From Warburgia ugandensis (Eukaryota > Streptophyta > Magnoliopsida > Canellales > Canellaceae): DNA of 64,000 bases. This document shows, one piece after another, positions 23,070 to 36,973 of this stretch. Position 1 is the first letter of the stretch. The number at the start of each line of letters is the position of its first letter. Made by a program: the position numbers and the translations under genes. Under the pieces are notes generated by a model, which had not been told where the DNA came from, did not search any database, and saw only the letters and a program-made list of their open reading frames with translations. The stretch covers positions 19,918,990-19,982,989 of the forward strand of contig CP141139.1 in the NCBI GenBank assembly GCA_035236585.1. Direction: 5' to 3'.

Positions 23070-26000
23070 GGACTATTGGTATTGCACCTGATGCATATTT
23101 AGCTTCATATTTGAGAAAATATATAAATAAGAGAGTTTTGAATGATAACCCCTTCTCATAATAATGAAATTTGAGTTAGAATGAAAGTCTGCTAAGTGAA
23201 ATTGATGTAACTATGTTTTTGTTGCATCTGAATTGGAATTGCTTGAGAAATGGGATCAATAGAATCTGAAAGAAGGAATTCATTACACCAATCCACTGAT
23301 GTAGGTATATTAGACTTGATTGGGACTTCACAAGGTAATCTCAGACTACCAAGTATTTGGGAAGTTTTCGAGGTTGTGATGCAAACTTCCTTGCGTCATA
23401 TAGGCAACAAATTAACTTTAGTGTTGAATGATGGACTTTAACTTTTGATCATCTTATGTTTAAAGAATTTAACTTTTAATTTTTTTAATCTTTGTAGGTA
23501 ACTAGACATTTAGAAGTAGTGATCAAGACCTAGAATGCTAATGTGAAAAATAAGAACCTAGGCTACAAGCTTTCTTGAATCACCACTTGTAATGACAAAA
23601 AAAATTCTAATGTCTTTATATGAATTTCTCACTATTGAGGTGTTTTGTTGGAGAAAAATACAAAGTATAGGTGGCTTAAGTAAACATTACTTGAATGTAG
23701 GTAGTCACTTGGATATAGCTGAACTTTTAGTAGCAATTGACGTGAGCTTTTCTCATGCAAGCTAACACATGTTCAATAGCTGTGGCATAGCAACTTTCTA
23801 TCAGTTTTAACATGAAATTTGCTATTTTCCAATATAAATTCCCTTAGCATAGCAGTAAACTGCCTCATTTCCTATAAAAGTAAAAGAGAACCTAGAAAAT
23901 TTACTACTTCTTATAGAATTGAAGAAAATATTATCTAAGAAAATTCTAAAATTACTCTCTACAAGATATTCTAAAATAAGTTTCTAAAACAACAATTTCT
24001 ACAATAGGTTCTCAAGCGGTGTCATATATGATTCCTATACTATCTTTCTTAGTGTATTTTCAATAGAATTCTAAAATGAGCTGATTCATGTATTTTCAAC
24101 AATAGATTCTTGTGTGCGGTTTAACATGAGTTTTTGTAAGCGATTATGGATGGATTTAGATAGGTGTCTATGAAGATTTTTGAGTAAACTTGTTTTTATG
24201 TGTTTTTACATTTGTAAATTTGTTTGAACTACTGTGTTTCTTGTGAACCTCATGTACTAAGGCAATTGGACCAAAAATTCTGAAAATAATTGCAATTCTT
24301 TTAAGATTCCTTGGTTTTGGATTGAAAGTGAGTGAATTATTAAATTTGTAAGTGATTTTCTACACATGATGCATTGTTTTCAAGTAAATTGCTTTGTACC
24401 AATTAGCAAAGTAAGTAAAATGAATTAAAAGTTTGAAGTTACTAATTGATTTCGTGAGTAAAATATAACCAAATATTATCCCACTTGAGCCTCAATGAGA
24501 CATTGCTAAGGTAGTGGCTCCAATTAAAACATCATTCGAGAATTTAGTGGAACTGTGTAATCAATAGTGTTAGCAGCCGTAGCTAGGACATTAATGAGGA
24601 TTTTGTAAGGACCTTTAGCAGGGTCGTAATTGGCCTCCTTTGATCAATGGGGAAGTGGCCTTCACTAATTCATTAGTGATGTGATCATGTTTGAATGCAT
24701 GAATTATATTTATCGAATTCTAGTGAATATTCAACAAACCCATTGATATTTTAGTGTTAGTATTTTTAGATTGAGGTTGTATTATATGAATTAAATTACA
24801 TAAATGCTTGCAATACTCTACTTGCATGATCCTTGTGTTACAAAATTGAATTATAGCTTTAAATGTTTCTAATGGTCTTTTTCAAGCATTTTAAATGCAT
24901 TGCAGTAATTGTATTTTTTCAAATGCCTTGTTTATTGAAAATTCATGAAATCTTTTGTTTCATTATTAGTTTAAGTGTTGAGGTCACACTTTATGATATG
25001 GAAATTTTAGGGCCACAAGTTGATTGGATGAGGAAAAATCTTTGAAAATCAAAGTGTTGCGATAAGAAGTCCTTGTTTTGAAGCAACTAGTAGTTGTTAA
25101 TTAGAATTAGAAGTTTTATTGGTTATTAGCAACATTTGAAAACAAAGTGCACCATAACTCATATAAACAAAGTTTTTACGTAGTTTTGATTTAAGACTCA
25201 ACTATATAACTCTTGGGTTGTATTTGTAAGTTTTAACGAAATTAGAGGTGCACAATAGAAGTTTTTGTTTTTTTATAAGTGTGATCATGGTACTTTGGAA
25301 ACCTATCATTCTTAAATTCGCCTAAAGGCTAAAGGCTTTGGCGTTTAATGTGCGACACAACCTCCCTAAATTATTGGTGCACCTAGTGTATCCATATGAA
25401 GGGCTACTTTATTATCAATGCCTCAGCTAAAGAATGTTAGTAATGGAACATATAATAAAGTGAATTGATAATCCACATAGTATTACTTTAAAGTTATTAT
25501 CAGAGCACATCCAAGGACCTCCTAAACCATAGTAGTGTAGATTTTTTTAATTTAATAAAGCATTGAGTCTATTGATATCTATTGTTAATAGATTCCCTTG
25601 TTGTAAAAGAAGAAAAAGAAAAAGTCTTCTAAGACATGACCTATCTTGGTAATGGAGATTGGGATGGAAATACTCCTTGCATATAATTTAATTTTGGAAC
25701 ATCATATCCCTACTTTTACTACTCTTTTCGGTAATGATCAAAATAAGCAATATATGGAACTCTATTTCCATGATTTTGTTATCCCAAATAGAAAGTTGAT
25801 TGATGAAAGAATTCAATAAAATAAAATAAAATCTAAGTAAGAGGACGAAAATGTTCGTAACCTCTGGATTTTCTTGTCACATCCTCTCAGATACCTCTGA
25901 TTAGATAAGAAAGAGCAAAGGGTTCTATAATGAGCAAATAGGAATGCTCCACCTAAACACTAGTATATGTCTTACTCATAGTGAAAAGGGATTGACAATT

Positions 26001-26260
26001 CACCACCAATTGTACATCCAAAGATTTGTGAATTGAAGGAACTATGCAAAAGTAAATGGTCTTTCAAGGCCCAAGCAATTCCAAACAATAACTTCCCCAT
26101 GTGAAAAATCTTTCTTCCCATATGTTATGAGTAGCTCTTCAAACATCTCTATCTCACACAAGATTCCATTCTCATTTCTTACTTACTCTATCTATCCTTT
26201 TTCATGCTCCTCTACTTTCTTTCAATATCCTCTCTATCCCAGACAACACCAAAGAATATC
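22416..26260. other. AT-rich intergenic sequence, no recognised gene
   Basis: About 3.8 kb with no coding match. It contains the GA microsatellite at 22986-23066. The part 23600-25600 resembles old non-coding LTR or spacer sequence, but I could not find paired ends. Confidence 0.4.
22986..23066. repeat. (GA)n microsatellite
   Basis: About 81 bp of GA with one GT interruption near 23031. Confidence 0.97.
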
Positions 26261-26265
26261 CTACT

Positions 26266-29039
26266 TGTAACATCTTCGTTTTAAAAAAAAAAGGGGGGGG
26301 GGCGGGGTGGTTTGATAACGGCACCCCCTCACTTAAACGAAATTGAGAACAGACGTCCCAACCCCGATGAAAAGGGGGAAACCGATGGGAAGAAAAGAAA
26401 GGGGGAAGAAGAAGAAGAAGAAGAAGAAGAGGGAAGAGAAAGGAGAAGAGAGGAGAACAGAAAGAAAGGGAGAAGAGGAGAGGACAGATTGTGTGCTGGA
26501 TAATAGAACCCATCCATGACGAAGGAGTAGAAACGTAGGGTTTCTATTTTTTCGGAGTTGCAGAGGTTGCCGAAGAAATGGCAGCATGGATTGAGGCTTA
26601 AAGCTGTTCATTCTCTTCAGCATGAAGTTGGGAGCAAAACCCCTTTGGATTCGCTACGAACGGAGAAGAAATGGCTGCGGATTGAGCCATGAACAGTTCG
26701 CGCGGCTAGGGATGGATCGTTCACAGCAGATCGGAGCCAATCTAGCACGCCTAGGAAGGGAAAAAGCATGGCTACACATTCTTTAGGTAAGATCTACAAA
26801 ACCCTTATCTTGATTTGTTGAAATTTTGATAAATTCGTTAGTTTTGATCTTAGATCTAAATTTAAAGACGATCCAACCGTTAAATTGTAAATCCATGCTT
26901 AGTAATGGGTAGATCGATGCCTGAGATAAGTCAGATTTGATGGAATTCGTGATCTGTGCTAGAAAATAGATCGAACGATCTGGACCGTCCGATCGGTTAC
27001 TGTTCACACAGTAACTTTTGAACGTCTGAAGGATAATTAGACACTATGGATGACTCTTACGATCCTAAATTAGCTAGATATGAGCAATCAGAGTAGATCT
27101 TAACCATCGGATTGCCTAAAAAAGGTAGATCTGATCACTCTTAGTAGATATGTACAGTTAGATCACTTGAAAAGGGTGGATCTGACCACTCTTAGTAAAT
27201 GTGGACCATCGGATTACCTGAAAAATGTGGATTAGACCATCTTTAGACAATCTTAATATATGGATCATTTATATATAGTTGATCAGTCATTGTCATCTTG
27301 TGGAGAATAGTAAATTTAGAGGCAAATCCAACCCTTGATATAAGGACATAAGACCAGATAGTTAAATCATAACTATATGTAAGTGAAGGTATTAAGAAAA
27401 GAATTTTTATATCTTGTATAGATTGAAGCGTACTAGATCGATCAATTAGTGGACAATGGATGAACTAGCCACACGAGGTAGGTGATTCCATTCAATTATT
27501 TCATTATTTCAGTAACCATGAGTGGATTTTTAAAGCTTTGAGACATGTATTTTATGTTTTCTCATGCACATGATTAGATTCCTATTTTTGTGTTGTAGCA
27601 TGACTTTTCAATTTGGTAATAAAAATGTATGCTGGGCTTTAATCGTGTTATTGGAATTATTTATAGCACATTTACATGGTTTATAAGATTTATATCTTGC
27701 CGATGATTTATGACGGGTGCTTTCACCCGGTGGGTACTATGCTAGGAGGGTTGTAGGGTTGGCCACCCGCCCTCTAATTTTGTGAGGATGATGATGATTA
27801 GACATCGCCCTAGAGTGATACAAGGCCAGGTACATAGGGGTGGTATCATGGGTAGTCCCCCCTACGGGTCCGTTCCTTCCCATGGGGATGAAGAAAGTCT
27901 CTCGTTTGATGTCGACGAGGAGCGGCAGTGGTTTAGATCCTGATGGGGTTGCCACTGCAGCATAGTGACCCATATAGTTATTGTGCATGTGCATATGGAT
28001 TTTATATGTTAGGTGAACCAGGGCAAGCCGGGCCTAGGCCGTAAGAGACTCCGGGGGCTGATGCGGGCTGCACGGGAGGAACCAAAGTTAGTATGGGTAC
28101 ACATCACCGGTGATTGAGTATATTGGAGCATTTTGGTATCGTTTTGATATAGTGTTTTGTTATCTATGATGGCATGCATATTATCCCGTGGCTATATACT
28201 AGTATGGTTTTGATGTACTTACCTTTGTATTTTAATCATGCCTTGCATGCTATACTGATTTAACTCAATATCTGTTTTGTGAAAGTTGTAATTGTAAGCA
28301 TTCGGTTATTGACATTTCTTGGGTATGCTTCCTTTATGAGAAGCCTATTGTAAACTTTTGTTAAACTTTATTTGAGTGTAATCACCTGCACAAGCATAGC
28401 TTGCTGAGGCATTATTTTGATTTGCAATGCCTCAGATACAGAGAGTGACAATAGGTTGACGTGCTGACAGAGCAAGTAAAAGTGATGGCAGCTTCCGGCG
28501 AAGCATAGACGATGTTCAAAGATGACCAGGTTTGCTCAAGACCTCACTTTGGGTTTGAGTATGGGCTGTACTTTAGTTAAAAATGTAATGTGACCTGGAT
28601 GTAAAAATGAGGATTTATGTTGGATGTGATGGCTATATGGAGGGACCCTGGGTATTTGGTAGTGATTGTATTTTCTTATCCATTGTTGGAGTGTATTTTA
28701 TTGAAAACAACATTTGGTTGTGGATGGGTGTGGAGACTAAGTCTCCCTTACAATATGCATTATACATTGTTTATTAGGTGATTTTGTATTGCACTGGTCA
28801 TGTGCAATGGTCCAAATTACAGAGGAAACTCTGTCGGATTTTCGGTAGAAATGGTATGTCATTTCACTGTTAAATCTGTAGTTTTGTGGTTGTATGACTC
28901 CTCGGACTTTGAAAGAAATGCTTTTGTTTAAGTTTTTATTTTTGGTCACTTTAGAAATGTTTCTTTCAAAAATAGGGATCCCGACTACTATTTTTGGAAA
29001 AATATTATTCTAGTGTATATAAAAACCCGGGGTGTCACA
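26266..29039 (+). mobile_element. Solo LTR, 2.77 kb, Ty3-like, with target duplication
   Basis: The segment begins TGTAACATC and ends GGTGTCACA. It is flanked by the exact 5-bp duplication CTACT (26261-26265 and 29040-29044). There is no coding sequence, primer site or second LTR, so a solo LTR left by recombination is the simplest reading. The CCCGGGGTGTCACA-type end is common among plant Ty3 LTRs. Inside are a G-run and a (GAA)n stretch (26405-26430), and a 10-bp inverted repeat CTGAGGCATT/AATGCCTCAG at 28404-28435. As a fossil it carries no protein. Confidence 0.8.
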
Positions 29040-30128
29040 CTACTGAGCTTCTACCTTAATATTTTCTATTACTACGATAAAGTAGGGTCTTTCTTGGCTT
29101 CAAACTTTAGGTCCTATTGTTCGTCTAGATGCTTTTGTATTTTTTGTCTATGTGGTTATTGATAAATCATTTAGGGAATTTGTAAAATGCCAATAGAGAT
29201 TGGGGGGTACACAATCCTTGATAAAGCAGCTTGATGGAGGTAGAAGAAAAAATCATTGATCAGGACACCCACCAAGATCATCTATCGACATAGTCAAGGA
29301 CCAACCATAATAACTTCAAACAAAGTAGATGGAGTAAGAGAACTGCAATAAAAATGAAATGATTCAACCACATAATTAAATAGATTAGTTAGTTTGTAGA
29401 GTAAAAAATCTGAAATATTCAATAAAGAAGATCTCAAGCAAGGTATGGCATGCTAAAACTTGACTCTTGTTGGTAGAATCAATGATAAATTTGTAAATTG
29501 TAGTATCCTAAAGGAAAACTTGAAACATCTATGGAAAATCCAAGGATAACTTACAATACTAGACTTTGGTAATAGTACTTTTGCATTTGCTTTCAAAAAG
29601 AAAATTGAGTATTGGTATACTTTAACATGAGGCTAGTGTGTTACCAAGCTAGTGTGTTATTGGTAATACATACTTACTAATATAGAAATGCTACTCAGGG
29701 TTTTTGGTCAAGAAATGCAAATTTTCAAACTTTCGAGCTTAGGTCCAACTACCAAAATTGCCAATGCATTAAGATGCTAGTGAGTCATAAGGATTTCTAG
29801 GACATTATCAAGAGTATTTGGCTAACTCTTGTAACAAGATCACAAATATGTCAATCATGTACAAGACTTGAGCTCCTAAAAGCAAAGTTAAAAAAGTGGC
29901 ATTTTAAACCTTTTTACATTATTGACACTAAGGTAAAAGAGCTAACAAAGAAAGTAAAAAACATTCAACAATAAATACCATTAGTAGATGCCTTAAATTG
30001 CTACGATGAATTACAGCAATAGTTGATTTCCATATGAGACTAATGTTCTAAGAGGATTGCTAGAACCAAAGAGCTAAGTACACCTATATAAAAGAAAAAG
30101 ACCTAAATATAAATTTTTTCACACTACT

Positions 30129-30802
30129 TGTTGATTGTTTAACCGCAAGTGCATGGGCTATTGTAGTGTAGCTTATGCAAGTACGGGTCGATCTCACAAG
30201 GACCTGATTTAAAATGATGGAGTTTTCAATAAAATTCAATTAATAAAAAAATCAAAACAAAGAATATAGCAAAATTCAACTAACAATAAAATAAAATCCA
30301 TATTTATTCAATTGTTGTAATGTACACAATTATTTATTCCAAAAATACAAAAAATGCAACAAAATAAGCAGTCCTGGATAATCAAAATGTGGATAAGTTC
30401 AAATCGAAATAGCACAGGGACACAGATGGAATTAAATTAGGGACTAAGATAGAATTAATCTGGGGACACAGATGGAATTCATCAGATCTGCTAGGGGCAG
30501 ACTTGTCAATTTCTCATAGTTCTGGTTTTAAACGAAAACCAAGAAAATGTGGGGAGAAAACCGTGGAAGCTAAGGGGGAAGAAGGAAGAAGGAGAAGAGG
30601 AAGGAGAAAAAAAGAGGAGAAGATGTCTAGGTTTTCTCTCCCTGAGCCGTGCGTTGAGGTGGAGAAGAGAGGAGAAGAAGTAAAGGGAGAGAAAAAGAGA
30701 GAAATGGAGAGAAAAGGAGAAGAGGAAAAACCAATGGAAACCCACGTCGGGTTTCCTTCCCCGGGAAGTTCGGTGAAGGGGAATTTGGCTTGTGCGGTGC
30801 TT

Positions 30803-30881
<79 letters not shown>

Positions 30882-31649
30882 GGCGTGAAAGGAGAAATTG
30901 AGTGGGGGATGATGCCAACCAGCCAGGTGTGTCACGCACCTATCACTAGTTGGCCCAACCGAAGAGGAAGAGGGAAAAAATAGAAAGGGGAGAGTGAAAT
31001 GGAGAAGGAGAAGTGAGATGGGATACGAGAGAGAAAAGGGAAGGAGAGGAGAGTGGGAAAGTTGGCTGCCCAGCCTCCCAAAAGGGAAAACCGTCCTTTG
31101 GGGAGTGGAGAAGGGGAATATAAGAAGAGGGAGAGAGAGACACGTGAAAGAGAGGGAGATAAGAGAAGGAGAAAAAGAGACAGAAGAGAGAGAGAAAAGA
31201 AAGGAGAGGGATAAGAGAGAAAGAGAGGAGAAAGAGAAGGAAGAGGAGATAGGGTGATAGAGATAGGTGGGGTCCACTAGCTTTCTTGGTATTGCTAGAA
31301 CTCTGAAAGAAGAAAGTCTTCAAATTTGTTTTGTCTTAGGACTCTTCAAAATCCTCTTTTTCCATGAAACTTCATTATCCTCATTTGATATCCTTGATTC
31401 GATCTGGAGTATCCACGCCTGAGTCGATTAATTTGCAATGCACAGGACCCAATTAGAATCATCTTAACCATTTAGTATTCCTCCGATTAGCTTTAATGAT
31501 CATCTGACCACTAAATCTTTCAATTCAATGGTTAATGAGCAATTAAAGCTAAAATAAAATATTTTATATAAAATCTTGAAATTAATGGCCTAAATGCTCT
31601 AATTGAACATTAAATTAGGGGTATTTTGACCAAATTTGAACACTTAACA
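30129..31649 (+). mobile_element. Solo LTR (1.52 kb) inserted in the L1 LINE
   Basis: It starts TGTTGATTGTTT and ends CACTTAACA, flanked by an exact CTACT duplication (30124-30128 and 31650-31654). The LINE continues on both sides, so insertion postdates the LINE. The same family recurs inverted at 43482-45299 and truncated at 49020. The centre is extremely purine-rich (30551-31255) and includes a (GA)n tract. No coding capacity was seen. Confidence 0.85.
30807..30879. repeat. (GA)n microsatellite inside the solo LTR
   Basis: About 73 bp of uninterrupted GA. The related LTR at 43482-45299 has its microsatellite at the matching place. Confidence 0.97.
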
Positions 31650-34600
31650 CTACTATGGCTTGTAAAAGACACAGAGAAGAATTGAACAAATCATGCTGAT
31701 TATTTCTTTACTAAAGGTCTTGCCAAGTCTTGAATGACTTTCAAACTTTAACATTGATTAAAAAAATTAATTAGAAGGCATTGTTAATCTTATGGAAGAC
31801 ATTTCAAATAAGAAGGTAAAAAGGCAGGGTTCTCAATGGACTGACATAGAAGTCCAAGTCTAGATTGGTACAAGCTAGGCTTCTATAAAAAATGTTGGTC
31901 AATGATCAAAAATTCAATTTGTGTGATGGCAAAAAGAAGCATTTAGATTCTGGAACATTTTAAAAGAGATCAATAAAATGAAAATTGTTCTTAAATCTAA
32001 AGAGTAAAACAATTACTATTGATAGATTCAGGACAATAAGGCTATGCAATTTTAGTTATCAAATCCTTACAATGGTCCTTGTAAATAGAATTAAAAATGT
32101 CTATCTAAAATCATTAGCAAAAATCAAGGGGATTTTGTAATAGGGAGGTGTATGTAATATATAACATATTACTATGGCATGAAATTATGACACTCTTGAA
32201 AATAAGAAAAAGGGGGCAAGATGTAATATTTTTTATCAAGGTGGACTTTGAAAAATTCTATGATAAAATTAAATTGAAATTTATTGAAGAAACAATAAGG
32301 GATTTAGATTCCCAGAAAATTGGTGAAACTGGTTATGAACTATGTGACAATAGTAAAAATGTCAATCATTGTTAATGGAACTCAAATGAAATCATTCCAG
32401 CCAAGTAAATGTATTCGAGAAGGGTTTTCCTATCACCATAACTCTTTTTCTTATGTATTCAAATGCTATCATTTTAGTATAAACAATGAAGTAGAGGTGA
32501 GAAGACTAAAGGGCCCAAGTCTATTTAGAAACAACTCCAACTATCACCCTTTTTTTTTTGTGTATATGATGTTCTATTATTTGCAGTTGGTACTGTTGAA
32601 AACTGTATCACTATTAAAAGAAATATTGGAACTTTTGAAAAAGAAATAGGATTTTCAGTTAACCCAAACAACTCATCAATCTCTTTCTTGACAAATGTTC
32701 ATCATACAAGGAGAGATGTTCTTAAATAAATACTACACATATAAAACTCCATGAACCATGATAAATATTTGAGAATTCTATTCATTGAATCAAGACCAAC
32801 GAAGAACAAGTTTATCTTTATTGGAGACAAGATCTAAAGAAGATTGAAATAATGTAAATCGAAGACAAGTCTAGAGCCACCAAGACTCAACTTATTAAGG
32901 CAACAATGGAAGGCATGCCATACTATGCAATATCTCGATTCCCAATCCCAATGACCAACGAGGAATGTGAAAGAATCCTAAGAAACTTTATCTAAGATAA
33001 TGTAGATAATGATGAAGGTATGCATTTGGTTGCATGGAAAAATATGTGAAAGACAAAAATAATAGGAGGACTTGGATAAAAAGACTTCAATGCATGAATA
33101 GGGCACTCATTTCACTATGCTAGAATGGAAAATATTAAAGGATGAGGACTCTATATAGGTAAGCTTTGTAAAAGAAAAAGGAAGTATTTAAAAAACACTC
33201 TTTTTTGGGATGCAACAATTAATTAAAAAAATTTTATAGCTTAGAATGCATTCTTGAGAGCGAGAGATATTCTTAGAAAGGGGGTGGAATGAGATTTGAG
33301 GAATGAATGCAAAATTAACCTTTGGGCTGATAATTTGCCACGAATGAACCACTCATAAACCACTTAAATAGGGATTAATTGAAAGCATAGATTTAAAGGA
33401 TAAAGTTAGTTTAGTTATGGATAAAGAAAATAGAGAGTGGGATGAGCTTAAAATTCAACAATGAAAATTTTAATTAAAGAAACTATCATAAATATTACTA
33501 TTTATGAACACAAATGAAGATGACACTTCAAAATGCATTGATAATAAAAATAAAAAATTCATAGTAAAATAGCATATAAACAAATGATCCAGCATAACCT
33601 TTGGCATAATGATAATCAATATATAAAAATTTGGAATTAGAGGTACCAACCAAAAGTGAAATTCTATCTTTGGCTGCTCATGCATAAAAGAGTTCTTTGT
33701 TACAAGGTTATAAGCTAGGACCCAAATGAGAAAAAGCTTTGTATAGGGTATAACTAAGATGAGGAAACCAATTTCCATGCAATATGAGAATGTTAAAAAT
33801 TAAGGGATATTATAAAATGCATATTAGAAAATTGAAATGAATTGAGAAAACTTTAGTATAGTAGTCAATATTCAAAGGCATGGTTGAGAGTGAGGGTCAA
33901 TAAATCAAAAGAATACTTTATTAAATCAATTGCTATGTCATACTTTGCATGGATTATCCAGAATGATAGAAATGAAATTGTTCATAATAATAGAAAATGT
34001 AATGAAATATCAATATCGAGGAAAATGGAAACCTACTGTTATGACAAAAGAAAAATAAGCTTGCACAAAATACAAAGAAAGATATATCAACTTTCTTCAA
34101 AGATAAGAATAAAATGAAATGTCAGAAGAGAGAAAAAAGAGAGAGTATAAATTGCTAAATGGATACCACCACATGATGGGATAGTTAAGTTAAACATTGA
34201 CCAGTAGCAAAAGGAAACCAGGAAAAGTTTGGACTCGTGAGGTCATAAGAGACAAAGAATAGAAAATTCATAGTGGCATATTAAGGGTAACCTCAACAAA
34301 GTGGAATTGATGGCGTTATATCATGATTTACTTCTAGTAACTAACACTAAAATAAATGCTTTGCAGGTTGAAGGAAAATATCATATTATAATTATGTCTT
34401 TGGGAAATATTGAGCAGAACCAATCTTGGGAGCTAGAAAAAGTAAATATAATGAAGTGGTGATCGAGGAAGTTGAGGAGAAAATGCAAAGCCTTAATAGA
34501 CGGCATCCAAAAGATTGAAGTCGCTCATGTCTTTAGGAAAAGGAATAAGGTAGCATATTTGCTTTCAAATTATGCTAGTATTAGTAATTAATCTAGTTTG

Positions 34601-35060
34601 TGGGTTGAAGTATGTCTGCCATCTATTATGTGTTATGTGAGAAGATGCAGTAGTTTTAAGTATTAGAGAAATGTCAGGTTCTAAGAGTCCAGTTTTACAG
34701 TGTATTTTGTTGTCCAATGAGTAAACACCTCTATTTGCCACTGAATATATATTTCAAAACAAATGAGATGATTTTCTTCTTATTTGTGCAAATGATCCCT
34801 CCTTTTTTCTTCGTGTAACTGCCTCCTTGTTGCGGCCTCTGGATAAAGGTCCCTCTCGTTCGTTTGCATGGTGCCCTTTTTACTAGTATAGATAAAGTTT
34901 CCTCTTATTTTCCAAGGCTCCATGCAACGGAATCCTTAGCTTGTGCAGTGAACAAATTTTAGTTTTCCCGTCTACCATAGTTTTCCCGTCTACCAAGTCA
35001 TTTTTAAAGGCATCTGCAGACGTTACACCTTTTGCCAATGATATGACCAAACCCCCTATA

Positions 35061-35092
<32 letters not shown>

Positions 35093-35196
35093 GTGTGTTT
35101 CTTTTACATTAAGCACACAGTTAACGGACAGCCTCTTGGTTGTCAGACAAGACATCTGACCAACTATGCTAATTAGGCAATTCCTTTCTAGTTAAG

Positions 35197-35199
<3 letters not shown>

Positions 35200-35247
<48 letters not shown>
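35200..35247. repeat. (CT)n microsatellite
   Basis: About 48 bp of uninterrupted CT, about 30 bp from the SINE end. Confidence 0.96.
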
Positions 35248-35252
<5 letters not shown>

Positions 35253-35277
35253 CTTTTAACTAGTTATTAGTAAGAAA

Positions 35278-35452
35278 AGGGCAGCCTTGATGCATGAAGC
35301 TCTTGGGTATATAGGGTTCGGGAAAGGGACAGACCACAAAGGTCAATAGTATGTAGCCTTACCTTGCATTTTGTAAGAAACTGTTTTCACGCCTTGAACT
35401 CATGACCTCAAGATCAGACAATTACAATTCTACTGTTCCACCAAGGCTCCCC
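35278..35452 (-). mobile_element. Au-type tRNA-derived SINE, near full length
   Basis: The reverse complement reads GGAGCCTTGG...GGTCATGAGTTCAAGGC...TGCAAGGTAAGGCT and ends in GGCTGCCC, the Au SINE order. The promoter is internal pol III: an A-box region, and a B box near GGTCATGAGTTC. It encodes no protein. Confidence 0.85.
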
Positions 35453-35761
35453 TTCAAATAATTAAACTCTTTCTTCTTTAAAAAAGAGTTCCAAACGAAG
35501 TAGTGTTTTCCTGTAGGGAAAGTTGTGTGCCATTTGTCCATTCATGTGTAGCAATTGTATAACTTCAGCATTTGATTGAAAATTTAAAATATACTTGTTG
35601 GAAATCATTGAACGCCTCTGGATTCAGCAGCCTTATTTGGATTACTCTCTTCTACACGTAAGGAAATATGGATTATAGAATACAACTTACAGCAAGAGGA
35701 GGGGGTGGTAAAAGAATGGAAAGGAGGGACAATATCTTCCCCGCGCCCCTGTTTCGGTACA

Positions 35762-35866
35762 AGCGCTCTTTAGTTGTATACTATTCTTATTACAATCTGC
35801 GGTTTAGAGAGCTCCCCGTTTGATTGTAAACTATTCTTATTAGAATCTGCGGTTTAAAGAGCCCCA
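35762..35866. repeat. Tandem duplication, two units of about 53 bp
   Basis: Both units contain CTATTCTTATTA(C/G)AATCTGCGGTTTA followed by GAGAGC or AAGAGC. They differ at a few positions. Confidence 0.8.
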
Positions 35867-36973
35867 CATATGTCATTATAGGCTCTGATGCTGACAAGTG
35901 GTCTTAGCATTTAGGACCTTAAGAAGCCATATATTTTTATATCCTCCTCTGAAAATAAGAGAGGAATGATCCAATACAACATAGTAGACCCAAAGCCCAT
36001 GTGTTGAACACATGAAGGAACTCTCACTGGTCTGGACCTTCCGACTACTACTACCACCTAAATCCACGTTGGATTTCTCAATGAGCTAGTCAAACAATAT
36101 TCCTGTTCATCCAGTTGATCAACATTTAAGCTCTTGGATGTAGACCTCTCAAGATATTACTTTGCACCAACCAGAAATCCAATTCAAGGGTGAGTTTTTG
36201 GACAGGTGCAACCCACTACAGTGCCCACAAGTGGTGGTCCAATCATCAATCATCGACGTGTCTCAATCCGGATCACTCTATGTCCAGTCTGTGGAAGTTG
36301 TATCATAGTAAGACGCCTAGAAGAGTATTCCCCAAGATCATTTTCTTCCAAATAAAAATTCATCGTTACTAATAATGTAAGCATCAATCAATTGCAAACT
36401 GGCAAGATGGGTTAGTAGAGAGTACTTGAACTAAAGTAGAAGCCAAAAAGCAACACTACGTATCTCTGTGTATATCTCCCCAAGGGGCCCATTTTGGAGC
36501 TTGACCAAGGTGGAATTGATCTAATATATTCCGTGTTGTTATCTGTCTTAATCCAACTTCAATGGAAAGAACAAACAATAATACATCTTGACCCTCTTTG
36601 GTTCAAAAGTCCTAATACATGCAAACGTAGCTCATTATATTGTTAAGATAAAGAGAGAGCTTTTCTTGTCTGCTTTATGGAATGCAAATTGTAAAGAAAT
36701 TGTCTGGATTCGAGGGGATTCCATCATGTGATTAGGAAAGCCCCTAAGGAGACAGGACCCAACTCTCACACGGAGGTTGCTTGCAGAAGAAGCTCCCCAG
36801 GGAAAAAGCTAAGCCACATGTGTTTCACAGAAAACAAGGGGAATTTCATAAAGTAAAAAGAGCACTGGGGAATGGGGTTAAAAGATCTTTTCCTGACAAT
36901 ATTTTTATCAATTTCTGCAGCACAGAGTGCGAGGGGAGTTGGAGTGTGACTCTTAAGTAACGGGTATAAGGCA

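Larger units (their letters stand above)
29445..34700 (+). mobile_element. Relict L1-type LINE, split by a solo LTR
   Basis: Translated pieces in order on the plus strand begin with an ORF1-like DUF4283 piece (KFVNCSILKENLKHLWKIQG, about 29485-29545). An ORF2 linker region follows at 29750-30120. After the inserted LTR come reverse-transcriptase motifs about 32050-32300 (NILLWHEIM, FFIKVDFEKFYDKIKLKFIE) and the post-RT segment about 32750-33110 (YLRILFIESRPTKNKFIF). A zinc-region piece (YFAWIIQNDRNEIVHNNRK, about 33937-33995) precedes a plant L1 RNase H domain (WIPPHDGIVKLNID, about 34158, to KVAYLLSNYA, about 34580). The FADD catalytic box is degraded to something like FCVYDV, and stops and frame changes are frequent, so it is long dead. 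The 5' end is uncertain. Confidence 0.8.
34701..36973. other. Intergenic sequence with microsatellites and one SINE
   Basis: It contains a (TA)n-T run at about 35057-35092, a (CT)n tract, the SINE at 35278-35452 and a small duplication at 35762-35866. No gene was recognised. Confidence 0.45.

Noticed and set aside
30506-31323. Long Ser/Leu-rich and Arg/Glu-rich open frames
   Set aside because: They are translations of the purine-rich, GA-microsatellite part of the solo LTR. No stops arise because of composition.
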